A stretch of DNA of 64,000 nucleotides from Sipunculus nudus. Lineage: Eukaryota; Annelida; Sipuncula; Golfingiida; Sipunculidae. The stretch's first letter is position 1. Each line of letters begins with the position of its first letter. Below, piece by piece: positions 1 through 12,759 of this stretch. The stretch is from the NCBI GenBank assembly GCA_026874595.1, contig CM049311.1, forward strand, positions 11,125,676-11,189,675, given 5' to 3'. The translations under genes and the position numbers were made by a program. The notes under the pieces are model-generated. The model was not told where the DNA came from and did not search any database. It was given only the letters and a program-made list of their open reading frames with translations.

Positions 1-300
1 GGTCGCCCTTATTTGCATATTAAAAATTTAAATACGAATCTTTGACCATGAAAATCTAGATCATGTCACAATGTGGAATTTTTCATCGATAGCGACCCTA
101 CTGTGCATATTAAAATTTAATATACGAACTAAACTGTTACTTCTTACTATGGTTTCATTTAAATCATTGACCATGAAAACCTAAGTCTAGGCACACTACA
201 CGACCAATCATCTTGATTAGAACTTGAGATATATAATAAAAAAGAAATATCGTCAATGGCAGCCCTAATTTGCATATTACAAAAATTGCCCAAGGTGGTC
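1..300. repeat. degenerate tandem repeat
   Basis: Three related blocks begin with a GC(C/G)ACCCT-like box followed by GCATATTA (at about 15, 115 and 272). The first two are followed by TTGACCATGAAAA (44 and 169). Spacing is 100-157 bases. The array probably extends left of the window. Confidence 0.4.
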
Positions 301-555
301 GCGAGGACAACCAATCTCAAAAGAAGCATTGGACCCCTACCATCACAAATCCATTAAAATACATGCTACTATAGGCAATGCATAGGTATCCCCTACAAGC
401 AACTACGTCTGTCTCAGTGTGGATTTTCCCAAAATTTTACACAATTACGTTCCACAAAATGCGACATGACGTGTTCAGTGGCGCAACTTATTTTTCCTTT
501 ATTTTTCGTTTCATAAAATTTTGGGTTTGTGAATAAGGTGAAATATCACACATAT

Positions 556-611
556 GACCACCCCCGATTACGACATTTTGCCCAGGTCCAAAGGTGGTCG
601 TAATTGGTGGG
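556..611. repeat. short inverted repeat
   Basis: GACCACCCCCGATTACGAC at 556-574 pairs with GTGGTCGTAATTGGTGGGT at 593-611, leaving an 18-base loop. Similar GACCACCCC...ATTACGACCAC boxes recur at 48148-48185, which suggests a shared small element. Confidence 0.35.
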
Positions 612-2980
612 TACAATGTATATCAAGTGACAAGTTTTGTGGTATCATGTGAGTATACATACAGACTTTCAACACATCCCTAGCTTTTTTAGAGAATCGC
701 AGGCAGGAGAGCGTGTTCAACATAATCCGTAGATGGATTGAAATATAAAAAAAGCATATCCATCTGCTTATCATCAAATAAAAAAAATTATGGAAATAAG
801 CCAGATTATTTCTGCAGAACCGTACTGGCATACTTGCAATACAGACTGAAATATGACTCATTTATAAGAAACGGTAGTTGAAAATAATCTGTTAACAATT
901 ACTTTAGGAATGTTCCCCCAATTCTGTACACAGTTATAATGGGTCTGTCCATCATTTCGCCACCTATTTTATTAACGGTATCTTGTTTGCAATCATACAT
1001 TACGTCTATGAATTATGACTCTGCGAATAGGATATTTAATGGATGAAAATAAAGGTCTCAAACAGTTTGCGCTTCTTTCATATTGTATTTTCATCTGATC
1101 ATTAAACACATGATTTGCTTGAAGTGAAGTTTAAGTTGACCAAACATCCTCTTGTAATCTAATACAAAAGAATGGATTAGCAACTTCTAAAGACATGAGA
1201 TAAAACCAAACATATTTGAAAGGATATTGTCGTAGGACTACCAGGATTCATGTTCACAGCTGCAAGCAGTAAACATAACTCAATGTAAATTCATTTTAAA
1301 TGAAACTCCCAGGTAGCTTCTGCATAGATTCTTCTGAATACTGCATGGTGCATGGGCTGTGGCCTTGCCGATACTTCCCACATTTATTTTCAATTTACAG
1401 GTAAGGCCTTATACAACCTAAATTGTACCAAGATATTGCCGTTCCTAATCTTAAGGGATATTGTTTTATGAAGTCGCAATTCAAGCAAGTCTGCATTGAT
1501 GCTACTTCAGGGTTTACTTTAATCTCTTAAAAGAAAAAATTAAGTATAAAAATTCAAACTATTCATTCACGCAAATATCAAATAAAGTTGCAATATTTTT
1601 ATATTCTTACTCAAATTTTCCAAATGTTTGGCAAAGGTAACACAGTTTGTGAATACAACCGCCCGTTCATTTTTTTGGATCTCAGAGGTCAGAAACTATT
1701 ATATTCGATATAGCCTAAGTCTATATCATTGTGGACACCCTCTCTAACATATTTTCATATTCACATGATATGAGACTGATGAATATAAACTTAAGTCAGA
1801 CTAGTAACAGACTGTACATTAAAAATGACTTAAACTGAAGCAATCGTCAACGACAAGCATGTGCTGACAGTGCCCATGAATATAAGGCAGAGTTAACAAC
1901 TTGAAGGTTGTTTTACCTAGCGAAACAGCTTTATATAAAGGGAAGAATCAAACAGGTAATGTTTAATTAAAATGAATCAAAGGGTATAAATATTGTATTT
2001 TTTTCAGTTCAGAGAATGATCTTTGTAAGCAGCTGCAAGCATCGTGATAAAAGAAAATTCTATATTACAGTCAGTCTTTTGAAGTTTTACAAAACGAAAC
2101 TGTGCAGGAAAATGGAAAGAGGCGAAGATGTAAAGAAACATGGCGAAAGATAAAACCAAAACTGGATACTTAACATATATGAAAGGTTACGACCTTGTAG
2201 AAAATCAGCTTAGGCTATAGATATGCTTCCTCGCCGATAAGTACCTTGTGTCGTGCACTGCTGTGATTTCTCTAATGTGAATGGCTGTTTGATGTCGTGC
2301 AGAGTTGGGTTCGAGATCCGCTTGTTCCGAGAAATGAATGACCATGCCCTGAATTAAAACCTTATTAAAACTTACACCTGACAAAGTATTAATGATCAAA
2401 TGCAATAACTTTGCAGTTGGGTCTTGTTTCACAGCTTAGTTGCCATGCTATACTGCGGAAATTAGCAAAACAACGCAATGCATTTCTACAGTAATAGGCA
2501 AGTACCGTTAGCCAGATGAAAGATCTAACACATCTATATGTCAGCTTCTTAGCCAGGATTTAAGGGCCTTAAAATAGTCTAGAACTCTAGAAGACTCCAA
2601 ACAAGATCTAGGATTATTTATTAATCAAATTTCCATTGAAAATTTGAGAAAAATTCTACGTATAAATTGTTACCTGCAGATGTAAGTGTACAGTAATATA
2701 CTTGGTGAAAACATGACTGATATTTTCATGTTTAAAAATTACTTTCATACTATAATTTTCAAATCAGATATTTAGTGTCTCGAAGGTTTGTCCTAAAAAA
2801 TTACATGCAACATCGGATGTCATGACCCCCTGCGTCACCCCCGGCTAAGCCCCTTTTACAAAGATCAAAAGCAGCATATTCCTGCCCATCTGATCCAAGA
2901 ACTTACTCCTTTCCTTATATATTCATCTTCTTTGTGATATTCTGTGTTTGCATATTTAAAATATCCGGATTGCCTCATTT
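612..2980. other. no supportable gene
   Basis: AT-rich sequence with only short chance ORFs (for example 2205-2432 minus). No splice-bounded coding exon, RNA gene or clear mobile element was seen. Confidence 0.5.
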
Positions 2981-2983
2981 AAA

Positions 2984-3014
2984 CAAGGGACCCATGGGTC
3001 ACGGCGCTCAGCTG
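2984..3014. repeat. dispersed repeat box with GACCCATGGGTC palindrome
   Basis: A palindromic GACCCATGGGTC followed by a CGCTCAGCTG motif recurs at 63031-63063. It is probably a terminal part of a dispersed element; flanking sequence beyond about 30 bases was not seen to match. Confidence 0.4.
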
Positions 3015-4254
3015 TTATATATGACAAAAAATATGATTTGGAAATGAGGCACATTCTGGTTTTTGTGTGGTAATAAATATAAGATGTATTATGAGTCGTT
3101 GGTGTTTAGCTTATATATGATTATGATAGTATCTTTTGAGACAAGCAAGAGGATTGATTTCATTTATTTTATTAACAAAATGAGTGCTATTGTCACACAG
3201 ATTTTGACTTGGCCGTATAACTTATAAGCAGCACATATAATATAATAGTTTAACTATTTATTAAAATTTAATAACAAATGTTGTGTCAAATATAATTTTT
3301 ATAAAAAAATAATAGGAGAATCATGATTAAAAAAAATATATAACTGAAATTATTATTAAAATAATTCTTTAGAATATATTCATAAATGCATTCATGAATA
3401 AGTTTTGAAAGTATTTGCTCTGGTATTCAAATACTTTTATTTTTACATGAATTCCCATTCTTATGCAAGAAATTTTATAATGGAGTACATATTCATATTC
3501 GTATTCAAATACATTTGCAAAGTATTTGCACCATGTCTGGTATTTTTCAGTTTTAGCCAAACAATGATGTTGAGAATCCAGAATATACAAAATTCAAAAA
3601 TTTAAATTATGATCATAAATGGCTTTTATTTATAATATATTCACTTTGGACTACTTTACATCAATCTACACACTAGACACAGTAGGAATCTAGATTAATA
3701 TTATCAACTGCATCTTTGTCAATCTTTAATTTCCTTCATATGATCCCTAATGATAAGTAATGAATAATATGATTTATTTTTTTTATCATTAAAATTTAAC
3801 TGAAAAATACCATAGGTGACTCCATGGTGTTATTTGGAATAACATTGACATTGACATTCTATCCATCCATACAAGATGCTTACATCATCAGTAACTGCAA
3901 GTTAATTTCCTGTTACTTATCAACTAACAAATTCCTTTTCTTTTAATTTTTCTTTAATTTGTTATTAAGAACCAATAAAAAAAATATTAATTTATTGTTA
4001 TGTTGTTGGTCAAAACATCTGCTAGATAAGTTGGGTTTGACACCTGGATCATCTGTGGCTGGCCATAAGCTGCCTGGCTGTCCCGGTGTATGCCTCGCCT
4101 CAAGCGTGCATAATTTGCTTGAAGGTCAACAAGGTCAACATACAGGTTACTGAAGAGGGCCTGGGGAGAGCCTGGGTCTGACATGGTCTCATAAAAACAT
4201 TAATAAAAGCTACATTTTTTTGCCAATTTCTTTTAGCTTTCTAAATTAAAAAGC

Positions 4255-5535
4255 TAAAATCCTCATGTGTGCATGATATGAAAATTATATCAACAGTGCT
4301 CACAGGAAACAAATGTGCCATGGTCAAAGTTGGACAAAATTTAAGGTACTAATTTTATATTTATACTAATAACTTATAAAATTTGTAAAATTCAGAACTT
4401 ATTTTGGGTATTCAATTGAATCTTAATTAAATAATGTTACATCCCTGACAACAAAATCTCTAGCTTCAGCAATCCTCTAGTTAAGGGAGTAAATATATTT
4501 CTTGATTTTTTACAAAGTGCATTATGTTTGGGCCCATAACTTACAATTACGCAATACTGACATCATTTCTGGCATGTGCATAGCGAATGTAAAGAAAAAT
4601 ATGTATATTATATATGATCAAAGTCAGATCAGTGGTTTTGATATTAGGCAGTCTTGAAGTGTTACAATGGGTTTTTATTAATATCTCGAAGGAATTATGT
4701 CCTAGTGACCAAATTCGTGGTATGGTAGGGGATTTTGGAGACATCTGAGAGCTGGAGAGCTGAAGCTGGGGAGCTGAGCTCTAGCAAACTGCATAGCACT
4801 AGCTTGAAGTAAACAATATGTGACATGGTGCTTGAGAACTTGATTTAAATCTACAATTTTTGATCAACTGGTTTAAAATTTGTGGTGGTTACAGATGAAA
4901 TGCTAACAAAAACATGCTGTGAAAATTAAATCAACAGCAGTTACAGAAAAAAGGTGCCATGGTCAAAGTGTGGCAAAATTAGGGTACCAGTTTTTTATTT
5001 TTGCTAATATTTAAAAAAAATATAAAAGTTTTTGAACTTATTTTGGGTATACAATTTAATTTTGCTTAATCAAAGTTATTTTACTGGAAAAAAGTCCTTA
5101 GCTTAACATGTTTTGTGTTAAGTGATCAAATATCTTTCCTGATTTTTTCAAAATGCATTATGTTTGGGCCTATAACTTTTTTAAGTTACATAATACAGAC
5201 CAAATTTCTGGCATGTACATAGGAATTATATAGAGAAATATTTCTGGTAAACATGAGGAAAAACAGATGAGTGGTTTTGATATTAGGCATTCCTGAAGTG
5301 TGAAAATAGGTTTTTGAATAAAATATTGAGGTTTTTCCTTAATTTCTCAAAGGAACGAAGTCGAAGAGACCCAGTTTTCGGCTTGGTAGGAGATGTTGGA
5401 AACATCTAACATTATGCTGAATTTTGGATTCCTAGGTCTTATGGTTTCAAAGCGTGCCACATCTACGGATGGACGGACGACGGACAATGGACCACGACTA
5501 CAGCTCAGATGACTTATAGTCAGCTGAGCTAAAAA
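4255..5535 (+). repeat. two-copy direct repeat, about 640-bp period
   Basis: Copy 1 (about 4255-4750) and copy 2 (about 4905-5410) share, in order, a TGCCATGGTCAAAG box, ACTTATTTTGGGTAT, TGCATTATGTTTGGGCC, TTTCTGGCATGT and GTGGTTTTGATATTAGGCA (offset 639). Copy 2 is followed by GGACGGACGACGGACAATGG and a CAGCTGAGCT box that may be the end of the element. Divergence is substantial, so the duplication is old or the units come from a repeat family. Confidence 0.65.
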
Positions 5536-5539
5536 TCAT

Positions 5540-6370
5540 ATTCCAAGCAAGTGTGTAGGTAACCTGGTCAGCACAAGGGTTGGGGTATCCTCCGTCTCTT
5601 CAGCTGGTAAGCTTGAGAACTCTTCTTGATGGTTGGCAGGGTTTTTTTACTGTAACACATATAATACTGGCTTGATTCTTGTCCCAAAACACTGATATTC
5701 TTATAAATAAAAGTATTTCATACTGAATATGGTTGTTACTTAGTTTTCTTAGAAATGTGTTCCTCCACTATGCTCTCTCTGTCATGCTTGCCGCCCGTCA
5801 CCACCCCGACTACCTACTATATTTTTTTTACTCGACTTACTGTACTCTCCGACCATTTTTAACATGTAAGTACACATTCGTTTCAAAATATTCTACAGTT
5901 TCAATGCATACACTGTTAACAAATAATTTAATCCTAACAATTGCCTATGGCATGACAATCTGTATCACTGGTTAAAGGTTGTAATTTCCAGGCGATACGT
6001 TGAAAGACCCTGCCATGAATTCCAGTTTACATATTGTTACAATATGTTACATGGGCCTGTTTCATGGCGGACAGGAGGTATGTCCCCCTAGCTTTTCAAG
6101 GGACTGGGACAAACTTTCCACCCTCACATCCTACCCCACTTGTAGAGTAATAAAACAAGTAACGTTAACTTTTGAGATATGTCGTCAATCACTTTATAGT
6201 TTAAACATAATTTCCTCGATTATCTTTCAGTTAATCGTCTCATATTGAAAACTTTAAGGATATTCCAACTGTCAACAGAATCATAGAATTGTTCTTAATG
6301 CTCCCCTATTTTTTTAAATATTTAAATCAAATATACATTAAGAATAATAAAGTACTGAACATTTAGGAAA
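5540..6370. other. no supportable gene
   Basis: AT-rich sequence with small ORFs at 5733-5975 and 6000-6248 that match nothing I recognise and lack splice-site support. Confidence 0.4.
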
Positions 6371-6384
6371 AATTATTTTTGTAT

Positions 6385-7365
6385 AAAGACTAGAAGTGTC
6401 GAAACGACACGAATGCCCCCGCCTGGAGCAAATTAGAAATTTTTGTTAAAATTTGTAAAATTTTCTATATTCAGGAGCTGTCATACAGTCAAAAGACCAG
6501 GACAAAATGCGAACTTGATCTATAAGTGGTCATTATGCACCCACACACAAAAAATCAGGCCAATATCCGCAGGCATTGCGAAAATAAGTCTGTACATGTG
6601 CATTTATCATGAAAATTCAATTTTATGAAATTTCTATGTTCAGGAGCTGTCATACGGCCAAAAGTAAGTCTACTGCGACGAAACGCAAACTCGGAATAAT
6701 CCGGCGAGGTACAACATATCAGGTCAATATCTGCAAGCACTGCGCAAAAAAGTCCGTGCATGTGAATTTATCATGGAAATTCAAATTTGCATGAATTGTT
6801 TTGTATTTTGACCGTCATAGGGAACGAAACGCAAACTCGACATGTAACTGGTCATGATCAGGCCACACACCAAAAACCATTCTAATATCTGCAGGCATTG
6901 CGAAAAAAGACTGTTCATGTGAAATTATCATGAAAATTTCTATTTTTCATGAAAATTTCTATGTTCAGGAGTCGTCATACGGTAAAAATAAGATCAACCG
7001 GGACAAAACTCAAACTGGATCTGTAAGTGGTCATTATGCAACCACACACCAAAAATTAGGCCAATATCTGCAGGCATTGCGAAAAAAAAAGTCCGTACAT
7101 ATGCATTTGTCATGAAATTTTCTATTTTTTCATGAAATTTTCTGTTCAGGAGCCGTCATACAGTCAAAAGTAGGTCAACTGGAATGAAACGCGAACTCGA
7201 TCTGTAACTGGTCATTATCTGCCCACATACCAAAAATCAGGCCGATATCTGCAGGCATTGCGAAAATGTCCGGACAACTGTTTGATTTCGGAATGACGGT
7301 GGGACGGAATGACAGACATGGGTAAAACTATATGCCCCGGCCACTTTGTGGCGGGGGCATAAAAA
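6385..7365 (+). mobile_element. non-autonomous element: five-unit tandem core with GC-rich end hairpin
   Basis: About five units of 157-181 bases each carry TTCAGGAGCYGTCATACRG, a GGTCATTATG-like box, CCACACACC and ATCTGCAGGCATTGCG (the last near 6572, 6737, 6894, 7073 and 7254). The left end has GAATGCCCCCGCC. The right end is a hairpin, GCCCCGGCCAC-TTT-GTGGCGGGGGC, at about 7332-7357. A tandem core closed by a terminal hairpin resembles Helitron/Helentron-type non-autonomous elements described in bivalves; this class assignment is an inference. Small ORFs at 6443-7115 are only frames within the repeats. Confidence 0.6.
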
Positions 7366-7829
7366 TATATATTTTCATCGTATGTGATGGGGAGTGAAGA
7401 CAGTTATAAAAATTTATGAGAGGATTTTTGAGCTGTTTGATATAAGGGAGCTGTTTGTCCGGAGATTTTGAACTGTTGTCCTATTTTTTTTATTTTTTGG
7501 GGGGGGGGCTGGGGGTGGCCACGTTACTCCGCAAACAAGGTCAATGAAAGGGCGCAATGAGCATGGCCTTCTTGAGAGTTATGTTAAAACTACGAGAATG
7601 TTGCGACCTACTGTGGTTGTTTCCCCCAGATATTCTAACCTCAGTACAACAGAGTATATAATGCAGGTGTATCGGTCAGGCAGAATGGTAAACAAAGCTT
7701 GTTACAGAGGCCATTATTACCACAGTCCCAAGAAAGAGAGCTTTAAGAAGAAGTCAAGTTTAAAAAAATAACGGATTTATGAAAGATGGGTAACCTCGCA
7801 GATGTACAATAATTTTTAAAACACAGGTG

Positions 7830-8125
7830 GCCGTGCCTCCTCTAATAGCTCAAGCAGCAGAGCTGTCGCACGGAAAGAGACAGATTGGCTTCGAATCCCG
7901 GTCAAGACATCATGGCACTTCGAGTTTTCGACATTGAAGCTACATAAGAAGTTTATAATAGGCAACAGTGTTATCACCCATAACCTTAACATGATCAATA
8001 TGCCTCTGCAATTGGGTGGTGATACCTGCAGCCGGCCCTGATATATTTGGCAACAAACACGTGTAACGTTCAGATTTTTTTTATCAGCCAAATTTAAAAG
8101 TCCCTTAAAGACGGACGCCACTTTG
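7830..8125 (+). mobile_element. tRNA-derived SINE-like element
   Basis: The head carries a box-A-like TAGCTCAAGCAGCAGAGC at about 7845 and a box-B-like GGCTTCGAATCCCGG at about 7889, with the spacing of a tRNA promoter. A non-tRNA body follows. The anticodon-arm region no longer folds well by eye, so this is not a working tRNA. The ORF on the opposite strand (7816-8121) is its shadow. Confidence 0.5.
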
Positions 8126-8129
8126 AAAC

Positions 8130-9430
8130 CTATTCAACACATACAAATTTCGTTCCCTTTGATCTACATTTTGTGATGAATGATAAGAAAGGTAATTCCT
8201 GCACATTTTTGATAATTAACCTTGAAAAACTCACGGGGCACGCTCTGTCACCTGAAACACAGGATGCACTGGAAGGTACATCTAGCCGCTTTAGGATTTT
8301 TTATCTAATACTGTGCGGTTGTCATGAGAACTGACGATAAAGTCACTAGCTGTGCGTGTGCCCTTGGTATTACCAATGTGATACAACGTACACAATATCC
8401 TAATGTTTCTCAAAATAGCGACGTGACATAAAATGAGAATTAGGTTTTCGCCATTTCAAGGTTGCGGCTTTGGCGGGATGGAACTGATATAATTGCTGTT
8501 CCAACGTAAAAAAAAACATTTAAAGTACGTCTTATTGCTTTAAATAAAAATAACGAAAATAAAATCTTAGTTTTGCGTTTTACGTTCTTGTTGATTCTCT
8601 CTTTCTTGTGATATATGACGTCAAGCGACGATGGAGCGAGGTATGTTACCTTAAATAAACATTACTCCTGTTTTTCTAATTTTCCTTCATATAAATACAA
8701 CTTCCGCATTTGAAGGTCTTACACTGTAAAGGATTCGGGGAAACAAAATGAATTTAACTGTCACATATTACAAATAATATCGATTTAAGGTTTTTATTTG
8801 AACGATTTACGAAGAAAACGAAACGCAAAAGCTAATAGGATGTCACAATTTAAAGTTAAGGAAACCCGTTACGAGATAAATTACGGGAACGAGGTATCTT
8901 TACCAGTTTTCTGATTCACCTTAAAAATAACAATTTTTCTCAAGGACTGGCCAATTTTTAAACGAAAACATGCTGTCAAAGTATAATTGTGCAATATTAT
9001 TTGCTGCAATATGCGCTGTAAAAGCAACCGCTTTGATCACAATTAATGTCCTAAATGGGCTCAGTTAGTGGCAGAAACTGCCTCTTAACTGAAAGTAGAA
9101 CGAAGTAAATGAGATTGCTGTCTAAATTTTACCAAAATGTTAGGTTGAAATTAACCTGCAAAAAAGCATGTTGAGACCAACATTTCTTAAATAGAACTGA
9201 TAAAATTAATTCAAGGATACGCTTTGGAGAAGTATTGATCACAATGTATTACATCGCAGTTGCTTTACATTAAAGCAACTGTAATTTTGTTCACTTAAAA
9301 TAAAGCGTAAGTATCAGATAATCATAAGGTAGGGGTTACGCTACTGCGTATTTAACCACATTGTATTCTCTTCCACGGAGGACGACAAGCTCACCTTGAG
9401 GCAGGAAAGAAACAGGTATGTGTAAGGGTG
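8130..9430. other. no supportable gene; CRE palindrome and hairpin
   Basis: Moderately AT-rich DNA. It contains TGACGTCA at 8616-8623, eight bases before an ATG that is followed by a good donor (8640|GTATGT), and a perfect stem CAGTTGCTTTA/TAAAGCAACTG at 9257-9281. Neither is enough to call a gene. Confidence 0.4.

Positions 9431-9434
<4 letters not shown>

Positions 9435-9485
<51 letters not shown>
9435..9485. repeat. (TA)n microsatellite
   Basis: An uninterrupted TA dinucleotide run. The Tyr-Ile peptide on the reverse strand is an artefact of it. Confidence 0.95.
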
Positions 9486-9488
<3 letters not shown>

Positions 9489-9932
9489 GTATATAAGTCG
9501 ACTTGACCTGAAATACTAAGCTCGTGATCTAGGACGATGATAAACATAAAATCTCGGAATAAGAGAATATTAGTCTGGATCATCTCCTCAAATATAGATC
9601 AATCTATGTGTCTGTCGGGAAGGGAAAAAAATGACAATGGAGGCGTGTGGGCAATCGATCAAATCGAAAAGAAAACTGCAGAGCTGATGTCGGGCACCGC
9701 GCTTCAAAATAAAAGCGGCATATTTCTATACCGGATCGAGAACCTAGTGGTTCTTTTCTGTTTTTTTTCTGGTCAAGCTGACTTACCGGATGCTGCAACA
9801 ATAGGATATACTTAATAAGACCCAGGTTATCCTTTCTCTCATGTAACAAGGATCAATCTACATGTTAACATATTAGCACGTGGTATGTTTTTTGATGGGA
9901 GCATTCCATCGAGAACTGAGACGACCCTGATG

Positions 9933-9963
9933 TGATTGGCTGGTAGAAAGTGTGGTGACGTCA
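9933..9963. promoter_or_regulatory. CCAAT box next to perfect CRE
   Basis: GATTGGC (inverted CCAAT) at 9934 lies 22 bases from TGACGTCA at 9956-9963. This pairing is typical of NF-Y/CREB-bound promoters. No first exon could be identified nearby, so function is unproven. Confidence 0.3.
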
Positions 9964-10559
9964 CAGGCATAATTTAGATATGACTTAAACCTGGTAATAC
10001 AAGTTTTTGCTCTTCTCTAAAAAATATGGAGATGACACTGTGAAAAATTATAAGCTTAGGTTGAGATCCAGAATGTATAGTTACAGGGGTTTTCCCAGCG
10101 GCTGCATGACGTGACTGCTGAGTTAATAGATGCTCATAGTTCATAGACGTACAAATGGCTTTTTAACAAATCACACAACTTCAAGGTTTATGTTGAAAAA
10201 TAAATAGAAAAGAATGTTTTTTTTCCCAGGAATGGGGTTCAGTTTATGCAATGTTTATTTTTATAATTTGTTTATATTCAGGTGTGTTTTGAACGTTTGT
10301 TTGACCTATTGAATACCCGTAAGATGTAATAGTCTATAAACACTCTGCTTACGTTTCTAGTGATATCACGTCATCGCTTAGTCTCTTGCTCCTAGATATG
10401 ATCACTGTGAGGGGAGAGCCTGTTTTACATCACCATACTAGATCTGCAGATTGCAAGTATCACTCAAGATAAGCCAACATTGGATTAGACCGGGGTACTC
10501 CACTAGTTCTTCCAGGAGAGAACGGCTGTGCTTTAAATTTACCCAACCCCTCAGCCTCG

Positions 10560-10760
10560 GTGCCTTATCTCCAATGGCCCAAATGTAGATGTGGCAATTC
10601 CGATTCCAGAAAGCATATAGTCTTCCTTCTTATTAAACCCAAAATGAAACCCGGCATCGGCCGACACCTGGCGAAATCGGATTCTAACGATACCCGCCTA
10701 TGTGCATTCTCTGTAAATTGCACGCTAACCACTTAACCACCCGGACGGGTGTGCCAATTC
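10560..10760 (-). mobile_element. tRNA-derived SINE-like element
   Basis: On the minus strand, GTCCGGGTGGTTAAGTGGTT (10729-10748) looks like a tRNA 5' end and box A. A degraded box B (GTTAGAATCC) lies near 10680. The body continues to about 10560 and is not tRNA-like. Confidence 0.45.
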
Positions 10761-11354
10761 GGCACCTCCAATCAGTGTAGTATCCCAGGGACATCCCTTG
10801 GTAAGGCATCACTAGTTTAAAACGCTGATAAACTACTGGTTCATATTAGAAAAACCGGCTGTTTGATCGCAAAAAATGCCACCTCCAATGGCCTGGTAAC
10901 TTCATCTCCTATGTATCGGGCATGAGCCGATGCCTTCCTGTGTCCCTTCGATCGAGCACTTTCAAATGAACGATGCGAACAATCAGATCAACAAGTGTTC
11001 CTCTATAATTGTATCCCCTTTGAAACCATATAAAATCCAAGGGGTGCAGCCTTAATCACAGCTAATCGCAGCATCCTGAGGTGTCTGTTATGGGCACACT
11101 CTTTTTGGGTTAATTGCCCCGCCTAGGAGGCGCAGAAATTAATTACTACTGAAAACTGGAGGATTTATTTAGTGGCTTCTCTTTACGGGTAAGCAGTGCA
11201 AGCTCATCTAAAATTAATAGTGCTGATCAGCTGCGCCGCTAAAAATTACTGATGTTCGGCGAAAGTTCATTAAGTGCGATTTTATCAGTCTTATTCTTAC
11301 ATCTAGTTTTAATGTGTTGTCTGGGATAAATCATTTGGAAGATTTTTCATATTA

Positions 11355-11672
11355 TTATTAATCATATGGCACGATTACGTCATGTCTGAGATCGGCACAC
11401 TAGGCGGATATAACGTAAAAAAATCTACTTACGAATCAAGAAAATGAGTAATCTCCTTTTTGTTAACCATATGGCACAGTTAAGTTATGTCTGTGAGCGG
11501 CACACTTGGCGGTTGTAAAGTAAAAAAAATCTTAATTACGAATCAAGATAATTAGTTTTCTCCTTTTTGTTAATCATATGGCACGGTCAAGTAATGTCTG
11601 TAATGGGCACATTAGGCGAATATAAAGTAAAACAAATCCTTATTACGAATCAAGATAATTAGTTATATCCTG
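11355..11672 (+). repeat. three-copy tandem repeat, about 106-bp period
   Basis: Each unit carries CATATGGCAC (11363, 11468 and 11575), a GTCTG...GGCACA box, AAGTAAAA and TACGAATCAAGA. A partial relative of the GGCACAC box occurs upstream near 11090. Confidence 0.75.
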
Positions 11673-12070
11673 AGAAGATAGAAAAATGTAATCACGTAAT
11701 GTATCGGAAGGTAAACAAAACTTTACAATTAAAATACATCTGTTGCGGACACGCAAAATGGTCTCATTAGCAGTGTAAAAAATCCCGTATAAAACTGAGT
11801 GTTGATCTGTCCTACATTCAGATTATAGCCACCCTCAAATCAACATGAAAGCAAAATAAAATAAAGTCACTAATAAAGTCACTTATTATTTATCAACTGA
11901 CCATATAATAGAGTACATGTATATGAAATGTGTCTAAGGCGTCATACGGTGACATGGTCTTCTTACAACAATATAACCTTGCAACTTTATTTTCGTGTAG
12001 TTTATTGAAGTTACAGTAAAAATTACGCCACGATTGGGCTGAACGATAAGCAAACCCGATTTAGACCGAG

Positions 12071-12750
12071 ATTATTGGGCTGTCCCACTTATTAGGCGAC
12101 TGCTGGCGATCGTGTTAGGTCGACGAAGATGCAGGCGGCAGGACCTCCGCTTCGACAATAGTCTACGACAACCTACAACAGATTGACGACTGTCTAACGT
12201 CAAGCTACGACAACCTGCCGACAACCGGCGACACAATCGCCGTGACCAAGGACAATCACCTACGACAACCTACGACCACTTCTACGACAACTTACGACCA
12301 CACTGGCGACAACTTAAATCACCAGAACTCTGCTACGTCCACCTGCGTCAAGCTTCGACGAGTCTCCACCCTGTGTTATGCGAGGTGCCGGAGACAAGGA
12401 TGGGCCCTGTATCAAGTAACGACAAACCACGGCAGCCCACGACAGCACCTACGACAGCCCACGTCACCTTGGGACAACCTACGACAGCACCTACGACACC
12501 CCATGTCATCTTGCGACAGCTTACGACAGTACCTACGCCAGCAGAAGACAAGCTACGCATACAAGCGTAAAAGAAGCTGTCGCCTAAAAAAATTGAACAT
12601 GTTAGAAAAATCCAGCGGCAACAGGTAACAGGCCAAGACTCTTTAGGCGACTACAGGTGACCATACAGGCGTCCCCAAGGTGACCATGTGGGGACAGCCT
12701 GTTAGCCTTTTGTCGCCTTAAGAGTCGCCTAAATGGGAGAGCCCAATAAT
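12071..12750. mobile_element. TIR element with GTCGTAGG-type minisatellite core
   Basis: The ends are inverted: ATTATTGGGCT-STCCCA-TTAGGCGACT at the left and its reverse complement at the right (10 bases identical at the tips). The core is a degenerate minisatellite built on CTACGACAAC and CCTACGACAGCAC units. The element lacks any transposase, so it is a non-autonomous, MITE-like unit. A TA dinucleotide flanks TTGGGC at both ends and may be the target duplication. ORFs of 128 and 65 codons inside it arise from repeat periodicity and lack AT-rich stop codons. Confidence 0.65.
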
Positions 12751-12759
12751 AATGAGCGT

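Noticed and set aside
7544-7771. 75-codon frame ending in a lysine-rich tail
   Set aside because: No homology recognised and it lies between repeat elements; not enough evidence for a gene.
12242-12628. 128-codon frame rich in T, D and H
   Set aside because: It lies wholly inside the minisatellite of a TIR element; the frame is a by-product of repeat periodicity.
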